From contig NZ_BNJJ01000018.1 of the NCBI RefSeq assembly GCF_016587435.1, forward strand, positions 117,096-181,095: a stretch of 64,000 bases of DNA. The letters run 5' to 3'. The DNA is from Dictyobacter formicarum (lineage in GTDB: Bacteria > Chloroflexota > Ktedonobacteria > Ktedonobacterales > Ktedonobacteraceae). The notes under the pieces are model-generated. The model made no database searches and was not told where the DNA came from. It worked only from the letters and a program-made list of their open reading frames with translations. The stretch's first letter is position 1; the number at the start of each line of letters is the position of its first letter. Positions 43,835 through 50,521 of this stretch are shown here, piece by piece. The position numbers were made by a program, and so were the translations under genes.

Positions 43835-45943
43835 ATGATGGTTCCAGAATCCGCCGGAGGCGCTAGCTTTATGCGACGTCTATTGCGTTTTAGCCGCCTA
43901 CAGCGTAGTTTTGAAAGTCCTCGCTACCTTTTGAAGTGGTTAGTGTTAAGTTCGTTGATTGGGATTGTGGCTGGCGTGGGGGCCATTGTGTTTTATACTG
44001 CGATTCATTATGCCAATCACTGGTTTATCGAGGGCCTTGTTGGCTATGTTCAACCGAGCCCGGCTGGTGAGGGGCCGACGAGGGTGATGTCCTTCTGGAA
44101 TTCGGCACGCCCCTGGTTGCTGCCGGTCGTCACGACGCTGGGTGGATTGATTGCTGGTTTTATTGTGTTCACCTGGGCGCCTGAAGCCGAGGGACATGGA
44201 ACGGATGCGGCCATTAAAGCTTTTCATGAAGGTACCTCCATCAGGGCACGTATTCCCCTGATCAAACTGGTGGCATCCGCCATTACCATTGGAACGGGTG
44301 GTTCTGCCGGGCGTGAGGGACCAGCGGCCCAGATCAGCGCGGGTTTTGGTTCGATCATGGCCAACGTACTCCATCTGGATGCGCAGGATCGACGTATTGC
44401 GCTCGCCACTGGTATGGGTGCTGGTATCGGATCGATCTTTAGTGCCCCGTTAGGGGGAGCTATTCTCGCAGCCGAGATCCTGTATAAAGATGATCTCGAG
44501 GTAGAGGCTATTATGCCTGCATTGATCGCCTCGATTGTCGGCTATAGCATCTTTGGCGTCTATTCCGGTTGGCATACTATCTTCGCTGTGCCAGCGGATC
44601 TCGCATTCAGTTCGCCGCCACAATTGCTTTATTATGTTGTAATTGGGATTCTCTGTGGACTGATCGGTCGTCTCTATGCGCGCGGATTTTACGGCCTCAC
44701 CCATCAATTTCATCATCTATCGCTGCCAAATTGGGTGAAGCCAGGCATTGGTGGCTTGCTCGTCGGTTTGATCGGTCTGGTCATCCCCCAGGCTATTGGC
44801 ATGGGATATGGTTGGGTGCAGGTCAGTATGGGAACTGGTCTGCTCTCGCTTCCTCTCTGGATCATTTTGTTATTGCCATTTGTGAAGATACTCACCACTG
44901 GACTCACGGTTGGGTCGGGGGGATCGGGTGGTATCTTCGGTCCGGGCATGGTGATTGGAGGAATGGTTGGCGCCGCGGTGTGGAGGTTGAGTTACCACGT
45001 ACTGCCAGGTTTGCCCGCGATTCCGGGTCCCTTTGTGATCGTGGCGATGATGGCCCTCTTTGGAGGGATTGCTCATGCGCCACTGGCGATCATGCTTATG
45101 GTTGCTGAGATGACGGGGAACCTTTCCTTACTCGCCCCCGCTATGATCGCGGTCAGTATCTCATCAATTTTGGTGGGGAAAGATACCATTTATACCAGCC
45201 AGGTCAATACCAAAGCCGATTCGCCTGCGCACCGTTTACAAATGTCGTTTCCGCTGCTTTCGACGCTCACAGTGCACCAGGCCATGTTCGCGTTGAAATT
45301 GGGGCTCTCGACCACACAAACGGTTGCCGATGCTGAACAGATGCTGGCGAATGAGGTTGTCAGTGGAGCGCCAGTAGTAGATAAAGAAAGACATTTACAA
45401 GGCGTTGTGACATTGGCAGATATCCAGCGCATTCCTCTTGCCGAGCGTGCTGAACGGCCAATCAGAGAGATCATGAACACAGAGGTGTTAACGCTGGATT
45501 CGTATGCCACCCTCGATGAGGCATTAGAGCAATTGACCAGTGCACGAGTGAGCTGGGCGCCTGTGGTTGAGCGTAATCCTTTCTCTTCTACACGGAAAAT
45601 TCTGGGTATCTTGACGGCGGCCAGCATAGCACAAGTGTATCGTAGGACCCTGGCCAAAGATTCTCGCCGTATGCGTGGGGTGGTAGAAGGAACGGTCATG
45701 CTGGAAGCAAAAATCGAAGAGCATGCTCCTCTGGTGAACAAACCATTGCGTGAGGCGGGAGTCCCTTCGGAATGTTTGATTGTGTCTATTCGCCACGATG
45801 GCGAACTGATCTTTCCGCGAGGAGGTAGTGTGATTCAGGTTGGTGATACCGTGACGTTCCTGGTGAGCCCACAGGGAGAGGAGCGGCTCCAGGACTATCT
45901 GGCGAATCGTGTATCTGCGCTCCCAGTTCTCCAGGGACGTTGA
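43835..45943 (+). CDS. ClC-family chloride channel/antiporter with CBS and TrkA-C domains
   Basis: The 702-aa protein has the ClC membrane core (about 30-450) with TGGSAGREGPAAQISAG (the gating Glu in GREGP), GSIFSAPLGGAILAAE, and GSGGSGGIFGPGMVIGG for Cl- coordination. A CBS pair follows (HQAMFALKLGLSTTQTVADA, IREIMNTEVLTLDSYATLDE; about 490-600), then a TrkA-C/RCK-C domain (EAGVPSECLIVSIRHDGELI, VGDTVTFLVSPQGEERLQDY). The CBS pair suggests nucleotide control and the RCK-C domain a second ligand. ATG 43835 has GGACATGGAG upstream; MRRLL at residue 13 is an alternative. It closes the ion-homeostasis island. Confidence 0.92.
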   Translation: MMVPESAGGASFMRRLLRFSRLQRSFESPRYLLKWLVLSSLIGIVAGVGAIVFYTAIHYANHWFIEGLVGYVQPSPAGEGPTRVMSFWNSARPWLLPVVTTLGGLIAGFIVFTWAPEAEGHGTDAAIKAFHEGTSIRARIPLIKLVASAITIGTGGSAGREGPAAQISAGFGSIMANVLHLDAQDRRIALATGMGAGIGSIFSAPLGGAILAAEILYKDDLEVEAIMPALIASIVGYSIFGVYSGWHTIFAVPADLAFSSPPQLLYYVVIGILCGLIGRLYARGFYGLTHQFHHLSLPNWVKPGIGGLLVGLIGLVIPQAIGMGYGWVQVSMGTGLLSLPLWIILLLPFVKILTTGLTVGSGGSGGIFGPGMVIGGMVGAAVWRLSYHVLPGLPAIPGPFVIVAMMALFGGIAHAPLAIMLMVAEMTGNLSLLAPAMIAVSISSILVGKDTIYTSQVNTKADSPAHRLQMSFPLLSTLTVHQAMFALKLGLSTTQTVADAEQMLANEVVSGAPVVDKERHLQGVVTLADIQRIPLAERAERPIREIMNTEVLTLDSYATLDEALEQLTSARVSWAPVVERNPFSSTRKILGILTAASIAQVYRRTLAKDSRRMRGVVEGTVMLEAKIEEHAPLVNKPLREAGVPSECLIVSIRHDGELIFPRGGSVIQVGDTVTFLVSPQGEERLQDYLANRVSALPVLQGR

Positions 45944-46041
45944 TATGCTTGCCTTTGTTGTTCTCATGCCCTGTTTTTCACCTGATGGGCATGGGAATTG
46001 CGTCTTATCTCGATAAGCGAATGCAGGCTCCGAAAGTTGAA

Positions 46042-46093
46042 AATCCCAGGAACTTTCTCCTGATCAGGAGGGAGTTCCTGGGATTGTTTTTTC
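46042..46093 (+). terminator. Rho-independent terminator of the ClC gene
   Basis: AATCCCAGGAACT and AGTTCCTGGGATT form a 13-bp stem with an inner CTCCTGATCAGGAG hairpin, followed by GTTTTTTC, about 100 bp after the stop. Confidence 0.85.
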
Positions 46094-46373
46094 TAGATAA
46101 CGCGATGTGCAAATTCTTTTAAGCAACCAAGCGATCAAATTGAAGAGGGGAAAGAGTTGTCAACACATTTGGCAACTCTTCCCACTGCACTGCAATCTCC
46201 TGAACCCCCAAGAGTTGCCTTCCTCCTACCCATCTTCATATAAAACGCTACATGGACAAACTCAAACATTGTCCATATAGCTTTTAAGATCTGACAGTTT
46301 AGAATCAGATTGTTCACTCTATTCTGAAATGAGACGAGGAAGATGATGAGACCATTCATCACAAAATGAGTAC

Positions 46374-46586
46374 CTACTCATTCCTCTCAAGGAGCACAAC
46401 TTCTCCTTGTTTCAAGGGAAAGGTAAAACGAAAATGGACGAAAGCTAGCAGCAGTAAAAGTCCACCCAAGAAAATACTATCAATGCGGTATAGTGTTGAC
46501 AAGGATGGAGTAATCAGACCCCAAATCACACAATAGAAACTAAAAAGCGCGCTGAGAGATGGAGCTGTATATCGAAGAATGCGCAT
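46374..46586 (-). CDS. 70-aa two-helix membrane protein with candidate leader RNA
   Basis: ATG 46586 follows AAAAGGAGAG at ideal distance. The product has two hydrophobic helices (SLSALFSFYCVIWGLITPSL, about 9-28, and SIFLGGLLLLLAFVHF, about 36-52) and a charged tail ending QGEVVLLERNE. I recognise no family. Its 5' leader holds copy 3 of the RNA element found upstream of two Na+/H+ antiporter genes, which suggests a role in ion balance. Confidence 0.6.
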   Translation of the reverse strand: MRILRYTAPSLSALFSFYCVIWGLITPSLSTLYRIDSIFLGGLLLLLAFVHFRFTFPLKQGEVVLLERNE

Positions 46587-46654
46587 GAGACTCTCCTTTT
46601 CACATCTGGTTTCATTGCAACGAACCATGTGAACGTAATATTTCAAGAGGTCCC

Positions 46655-46745
46655 AGTGTACACACAAAAAAGTACCAGGACCTGCCGACCAGGCTTCCCG
46701 GCACTCCTGCACCATATTCATGGTACAATTTTCTTGTTTCTAGTG
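46655..46745 (-). ncRNA. Candidate ion-responsive leader RNA, copy 3 (small membrane protein)
   Basis: The core on the minus strand, GGAGTGCC-GGGAAGCC-TGGTCGGC (46707-46684), is identical to copy 1. GTACCA upstream can pair with TGGTAC downstream, which is followed by TTTTTT (about 46670-46665), so the whole element could close a Rho-independent terminator. Upstream GTACCA can instead pair locally with TATGGTGC, an alternative fold as in riboswitches. Confidence 0.65.
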
Positions 46746-46955
46746 TACCGTATGGCTGAGAAGCTAACAAGGAGGGATGCATTACCTCAGCAAAAATCTT
46801 GCTTTTCACGATCTTATTTACCTCCCCAACTTGATTTCTAGATACCACAAACGGGCGAGCGCATTCAAAAACAAGTGCTCGTAGATTTTTGTTATTCTTG
46901 TCTAAAAAAGCGAATGTACCATGAAATTGTAAAGTACCCAGTAAAAGAGACACTC

Positions 46956-47837
46956 TCATAAGGAAATCAAAGGAGCACCATGTAAGAGATGATCTTGAGC
47001 ATAGTGCAAAGGTGAACAATTGCCTACGCCCTCGTGAGGACGTAACGTATTATAAAAATTGATCCATGTCTCTGCAGCGCCCAAGAAGTGGCCCAGGGTT
47101 CGGTACGAACGGCGATCAGCTACTGCGAGCTTGAAGGTGCCCACAAAACGCTCGGCATAGCCATTATCCGTGGGTGTGCCAGCACGACTCATCGATTGGA
47201 GAAATCCTTTCTGTAACAGCAAATCCCGAGTGCATTGCGCTCCATATTGTTTGCCTTGATCGCTATGCCAAATGGCTCCAGCCGTGGGAAAAGTCATAGT
47301 CTCAATGACACTGGTCACCAAATCGGCGCGCATATGATAATCAAAGGCCAGCCCGAAGATCTGGCGCGTCTGTTTCTCAAGAGCAAAACACCCTCGCACT
47401 CGTGATTGATCAGCCAGATGAACCTCAAAAATGTCAGAAAAGATGATCTGTTGCGTGGCATCCTCGTCCATTTCTCGAACCAGGTTCGGAGCCGTCTGAG
47501 CTGCCTTGCCCGGATAGACATACTTCTTCTTTTTACGCCGGGCAGCAATGCCATATTTGTGCATCACCCGTTTGACTCGATTTTTCCCGGTATTGATGAG
47601 CACCGCGAGCTTGCGATGCCCAAGCGTATCATCCAGTTCATGCCAGTGTTCAATGCTCACCACCAGCTGCTTATCCATCTGAGGCCGCTTGGGATGCAGA
47701 TACAGACTGCTGCGAGCGATGCCAAGGGCGCGGGCGAGTTGGGATTTGTTGATCGGACCACCAGAAGCGCAGAGACTTCGCCCAAGTTCCACTTTCTCAT
47801 GTGCGCTTAGTTGCCCAGTAGCCCGCGGGATTTTTTT
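46956..47837 (-). CDS. IS3-family transposase orfB
   Basis: The frame can be read from the frameshift site at about 47837 (KKIPRATGQLSAHEKVELGR). It holds LARALGIARSSLYLHPKRP, the HTH_21-like RVKRVMHKYGIAARRKKKKY, and the rve core with FSDIFEVHLADQSRVRGCFA (Asp), GAIWHSDQGKQYGA (Asp) and GTPTDNGYAERFVGTFKLAV (Glu). It appears complete and is probably made as an OrfAB fusion. Confidence 0.88.
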   Translation of the reverse strand, partial: KKIPRATGQLSAHEKVELGRSLCASGGPINKSQLARALGIARSSLYLHPKRPQMDKQLVVSIEHWHELDDTLGHRKLAVLINTGKNRVKRVMHKYGIAARRKKKKYVYPGKAAQTAPNLVREMDEDATQQIIFSDIFEVHLADQSRVRGCFALEKQTRQIFGLAFDYHMRADLVTSVIETMTFPTAGAIWHSDQGKQYGAQCTRDLLLQKGFLQSMSRAGTPTDNGYAERFVGTFKLAVADRRSYRTLGHFLGAAETWINFYNTLRPHEGVGNCSPLHYAQDHLLHGAPLISL

Positions 47838-48118
47838 AGCAGTTCATTTTGAACCGTCAAATCTCCGATGAGTTGTTTCAACTCTTCCGGCGATTCTCCT
47901 GGCGCATGGCCCTGAGCCTTGCTGCGCGTTTGCAGATCACGTTGATCGGCAAAGATCTCTGGCCCTTTTTGTTGAAATTCTTGGCGCCATCGGCTGATAA
48001 CCGAACTAGCCAGGCCAAACTTTCGGCACACTTCTTCCAGGGTGGTCTCACGCTGAAAGCTTTCCATGACCACCTTGAACTTAAATTCCGGTGTATACGT
48101 TTTCCGTTTGCCTGCCAT
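47807..48118 (-). CDS. IS3-family transposase orfA
   Basis: The 103-aa protein begins MAGKRKTYTPEFKFKVVMES and has an HTH_Tnp_1 domain (TTLEEVCRKFGLASSVISRW) followed by a coiled coil (EELKQLIGDLTVQNELLKK). A run of seven A on the minus strand (47837-47831) at LLKKS is the expected -1 frameshift site into orfB. Confidence 0.88.
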   Translation of the reverse strand: MAGKRKTYTPEFKFKVVMESFQRETTLEEVCRKFGLASSVISRWRQEFQQKGPEIFADQRDLQTRSKAQGHAPGESPEELKQLIGDLTVQNELLKKSRGLLGN

Positions 48119-48263
48119 ATTTTCCGTACCTCTCTTCTTTTACTGTCTATATTACCAGGTACGTTACAAGAAAAATTAGGGGCTATAAATCTCCATTGTA
48201 TGATAGTATCTCCATAGGCGACTTGAACCCCTTCTTCCTTCCCTCTAATGCCTCTTTATGCTT

Positions 48264-48307
48264 AGAAAGTGTCTTACTCCCATCGTGAAGGGAGTAAGAC
48301 ACTTTCT
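48264..48307. repeat. Perfect 18-bp inverted repeat downstream of precursor gene 1
   Basis: AGAAAGTGTCTTACTCCC and its complement flank an 8-nt loop about 80 bp after the stop of the first Cys-rich peptide gene. No U-tract follows on the minus strand, so termination is uncertain. Half of it is repeated at 49062-49094 after the second peptide gene. Confidence 0.6.
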
Positions 48308-48388
48308 GAAAAGAGTAGTCGGCCATCCGTCACGGCCATGACCCGGGCTATAAACGCTACTACAGGCATCACCGCAAAACCTACTACA

Positions 48389-48724
48389 TCACCTACAGCC
48401 ACCACACCTACGGCAAGGGCAGCCGCAAAAGTAATCGCCGCGGTAACCGCAACCACCATCATCATCAATGCAACCGCAACCGCAACCGCAACCACTGCAG
48501 CTCCCACCACTGCAAGCGCAACCGCAACCGCAACGGCAACCCCCACCACTACGGCAACCGCAACCACCACCACCACCGCAGTTAGCGCAGTCCACACCGC
48601 CTTGAATGCCAAACTCCAGAATAGCGACTTCTTCCAGGTTTTCGTCGGTCAGATCGATGAAATCGACAAAATTTTCAGAAAGCTTTACAGCTTTTGCCTG
48701 GTTGTCATGATTATCATCATTCAT
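48389..48724 (-). CDS. Cys/Gly-rich peptide precursor 1 (RiPP-like), leader plus 68-residue core
   Basis: A perfect GGAAGGAGG site lies 8 nt before ATG 48724. Residues 1-43 form an acidic leader (QAKAVKLSENFVDFIDLTDE then NLEEVAILEFGIQGG) ending in Gly-Gly. The remaining 68 residues hold 20 Cys and about 24 Gly in CGC and CxxC patterns (VDCANCGGGGGCGCR...CGYRGDYFCGCPCRRC). The leader differs from that of precursor 2 by a short N-terminal insertion and one substitution; the cores are unrelated in order. Leader conservation with core divergence is the mark of ribosomal peptide natural products. The F.DLADE-like leader recalls thiopeptide-type leaders. No modifying enzyme is visible nearby. Alternative: a metal-binding protein. 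Confidence 0.75.
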   Translation of the reverse strand: MNDDNHDNQAKAVKLSENFVDFIDLTDENLEEVAILEFGIQGGVDCANCGGGGGCGCRSGGGCRCGCGCACSGGSCSGCGCGCGCIDDDGGCGYRGDYFCGCPCRRCGGCR

Positions 48725-48890
48725 GACTGGTCCTCCTTCCTCTGTTGTGTTCCTTGTGGAGTTCAGGTATGACGCAGTTTGTCACCATCCCTGACATGCT
48801 TCTCATCACGCGTTGGTTGGAAGTGGACATCTACACAATAAACTACATAAGGAGTATGTACACAGGAGTTTGGAAGAATGAAAACGATGT
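48725..48890 (-). promoter_or_regulatory. Conserved 5' region of precursor gene 1
   Basis: About 165 bp upstream of the start are nearly identical to the region upstream of precursor gene 2 (49504-49672). The shared block includes the ribosome site and presumably the promoter; I cannot define -35/-10 boxes with confidence. Confidence 0.5.
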
Positions 48891-49060
48891 TTCCTTCAGG
48901 CTTTCATCCCCAGTCCAGAAGGTGGGTGGTCGAACGCAGTTTTTCTTGGATCGTGCACTGGCGTCGCCTGGCTCGCGATCACGAGGGCTTGCCGGAAAGC
49001 TCAGAGGCGTTCATCAAGCTCTCGGCTTGCTATCGCCTACTAACCAGGCTCGCGCCAGCA
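48891..49060 (+). pseudogene. IS5-family transposase C-terminal remnant
   Basis: The plus-strand peptide GFHPQSRRWVVERSFSWIVH and WRRLARDHEGLPESSEAFIK matches the conserved end of IS5/IS427 transposases (RRWVVERTFAWL...RRLAKDYE). It sits between the two peptide-precursor genes, starting exactly where the duplicated 5' region ends. Confidence 0.8.
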
Positions 49061-49173
49061 CTCCCTTCACGATGGGAGTAAGACACTTTCTGAAAAGAGT
49101 AGTCGGTCATCCGTCACGGCCATGACCCGGGCTATAAACGCGACTCCAGGCATCACCGCAAAACCTACTACAT

Positions 49174-49503
49174 TCAACAACCACCATACCTACCCGGAAG
49201 ACAGCTCCTACACCTACCGTAGCAGCCTCCAATGCAGTCACCGCCGCAGTTACTACCGCAGTCACCACCACTGCAACTGCAACCGCAACCACCACTGCAG
49301 CGGCAACTGCAGGTTCCGCAACTACTGCAGTCCCTACCACAAGCGCAATTATAAGCGCAGTCACCGCAGTAAGAGCAGCCCACACCGCCTTGAATGCCAA
49401 ACTCCAGAATAGCGACTTCTTCCAGGTTTTCGTCGGCCAGATCAATGAAATCGACAAAATTTTCAGAAAGCTTTACAGCTTTTGCCTGGTTGTCATGATT
49501 CAT
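49174..49503 (-). CDS. Cys/Gly-rich peptide precursor 2 (RiPP-like), leader plus 69-residue core
   Basis: ATG 49503 follows the same GGAAGGAGG site as precursor 1. The leader is 40 residues (NHDNQAKAVKLSENFVDFID, LADENLEEVAILEFGIQGG). The 69-residue core again has exactly 20 Cys but in a different order and with more Ser, Asp and Tyr (VGCSYCGDCAYNCACGRDC onward, ending CLPGRYGGC). Only the first residues (V.C..CG) align between the cores. The gene is offset 779 bp from precursor 1 as part of a tandem duplication. Its product may be cleaved after Gly-Gly by an exporter-linked peptidase encoded elsewhere; this is inference. Confidence 0.75.
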   Translation of the reverse strand: MNHDNQAKAVKLSENFVDFIDLADENLEEVAILEFGIQGGVGCSYCGDCAYNCACGRDCSSCGTCSCRCSGGCGCSCSGGDCGSNCGGDCIGGCYGRCRSCLPGRYGGC

Positions 49504-49626
49504 GACTGGTCCTCCTTCCTCTGTTGTGTTCCTTGTGGAATTTAGGTATGACGCGGTTTGTCACCATCCCTGACATGCTTCTTCTCATCACACGCGTTGG
49601 TTGGAAGTGGACATCTACATAATAAA

Positions 49627-50205
49627 CTACATAAGGAGTATGTACACAGGAGTTTGGAAGAATGAAAACGATGATGACTTATTTATAAATTCATGACAAA
49701 TATAGTGTAATATACTACACACGATGGCATATAAATACAAGTAAGTCAATGTGATTCTGCCTCCATCAGCGTCGCGAGTACAAGAATGGGTCTGAAACCT
49801 GTGACCATGGGAAGCAAAACGCCCCCGTACGGGCGCGCCGCAGGCGCGTAGCGTCAGGGGGCCGTAGGCGCGAAAAGCATGGCCTTCAGACACACTCTTA
49901 TCTATCAATGGCTGTAACTGCAGATAGATCGTTGGTAGCAATACAGCCCATTGACGCATAAAGCTTTCATACTGTTGAAGGTTCGCCAGTTTAACGTAGT
50001 ACTGCTGTTTGCTTTTCTCATTAGGGGCAGTTTCAAACAGCACAACAAAGGTAGTCCCTCCATACAATCGATCCTTACTGATATAGACTGTGTAACCAGG
50101 GGCCGTAAACTGTTTATAGGCTTGATTCAAGACTTCCTGTATAGATGATTCTGTAGATATTGCAAAGCCGTTGCCTGGGGCATAATCCCAATAATACCGT
50201 TCCAT
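49627..50205 (-). CDS. Hypothetical protein upstream of the peptide precursors
   Basis: GGAAGAGG precedes ATG 50205. Residues 1-105 look like a genuine globular protein (ISTESSIQEVLNQAYKQFTA, YTVYISKDRLYGGTTFVVLF, VKLANLQQYESFMRQWAVLL, IYLQLQPLIDKSV). After DKSV the frame runs through a GC-rich palindromic repeat (49805-49882) and then low-quality sequence to a stop at 49627, so the native C-terminus was probably lost. I do not recognise the family. It is on the same strand and just upstream of the precursor genes. Confidence 0.5.
   Translation of the reverse strand: MERYYWDYAPGNGFAISTESSIQEVLNQAYKQFTAPGYTVYISKDRLYGGTTFVVLFETAPNEKSKQQYYVKLANLQQYESFMRQWAVLLPTIYLQLQPLIDKSVSEGHAFRAYGPLTLRACGAPVRGRFASHGHRFQTHSCTRDADGGRITLTYLYLYAIVCSILHYICHEFINKSSSFSFFQTPVYILLM
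49805..49882. repeat. GC-rich REP-like palindromic repeat
   Basis: The segment begins CCATGGGAAGCAAAACGCCC and ends with a related inverted stretch (GCGCGAAAAGCATGG). Its GC content is far above its surroundings, and it can fold into an imperfect cruciform (ACGGGCGCGCCGCAGGCGCG in the middle). Confidence 0.55.
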
Positions 50206-50501
50206 CCTCTTCCTCTTCCATCGATAAAGATAAAGCTAGTCACTAGCCCACTAGCTATACATAAAGTGTACCCTCTGAACGCCTGAAAAGGGAATACTTT
50301 TTCACAACAGCCGTTACAACGCACTGAGACGCCAATCTGAGGCTTTATCATGGTAAGCAGTAATTTGTGTACCATTCATTCCTGTAAGACCATCTGTTGG
50401 CTTACAGAAGCATGCTATATCACAATGTATTAGTTATATGTCAATAAAAATAGAAGGAAAAAAAGCACTTCCTATAATGGAGGTGCTTCTTAAAATAACC
50501 G
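50206..50501. other. Intergenic region
   Basis: No reliable gene. A minus-strand reading with CNGCCEKVFPFQAFRGYTLC could be a decayed zinc-ribbon peptide but overlaps the hypothetical gene start. Confidence 0.35.
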
Positions 50502-50521
50502 TGTAAAGTACCCAGTAAAAG
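50502..50521 (+). repeat. Solo IS3-type terminal repeat
   Basis: TGTAAAGTACCCAGTAAAAG is identical to the left end of the IS3 element at 46928. A related inverted GGGTACTTGACAC lies at 52325-52337, so the ISL3 element sits inside a relic of an IS3-type element. Confidence 0.6.

Larger units (their letters stand above)
46928..48168 (-). mobile_element. IS3-family insertion sequence
   Basis: Related inverted ends (TGTAAAGTACCCAGTAAAAG at 46928; complement of TGTAACGTACCTGGTAATA at 48168) frame orfA and orfB. The size, 1241 bp, is normal for the family. No clear 3-bp target duplication. Confidence 0.85.
48310..49672 (-). repeat. Tandem duplication of the peptide-precursor unit
   Basis: Two units of about 580-780 bp share 5' flank, leader code and 3' flank (the 3' flank around 48300-48350 matches 49085-49140), while the core-coding segment between them differs. 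The IS5 remnant separates the units. Confidence 0.8.

Noticed and set aside
46062..46070. Inner CTCCTGATCAGGAG palindrome as a separate operator
   Set aside because: It is the inner stem of the ClC terminator hairpin.
46135..46362. 75-codon minus-strand frame after the ClC terminator
   Set aside because: Poor ribosome site and no protein-like pattern.
48269..48772. Plus-strand open frame rich in Ala and Thr opposite the first peptide precursor
   Set aside because: It is a shadow of the repetitive TGC/GGT codons of the Cys/Gly core; the minus frame has the ribosome site and a leader shared with a second gene.
50127..50375. Minus-strand frame with CNGCCEKVF and a second Cys
   Set aside because: Overlaps the better supported start at 50205 in another frame; at most a decayed zinc-ribbon fragment.
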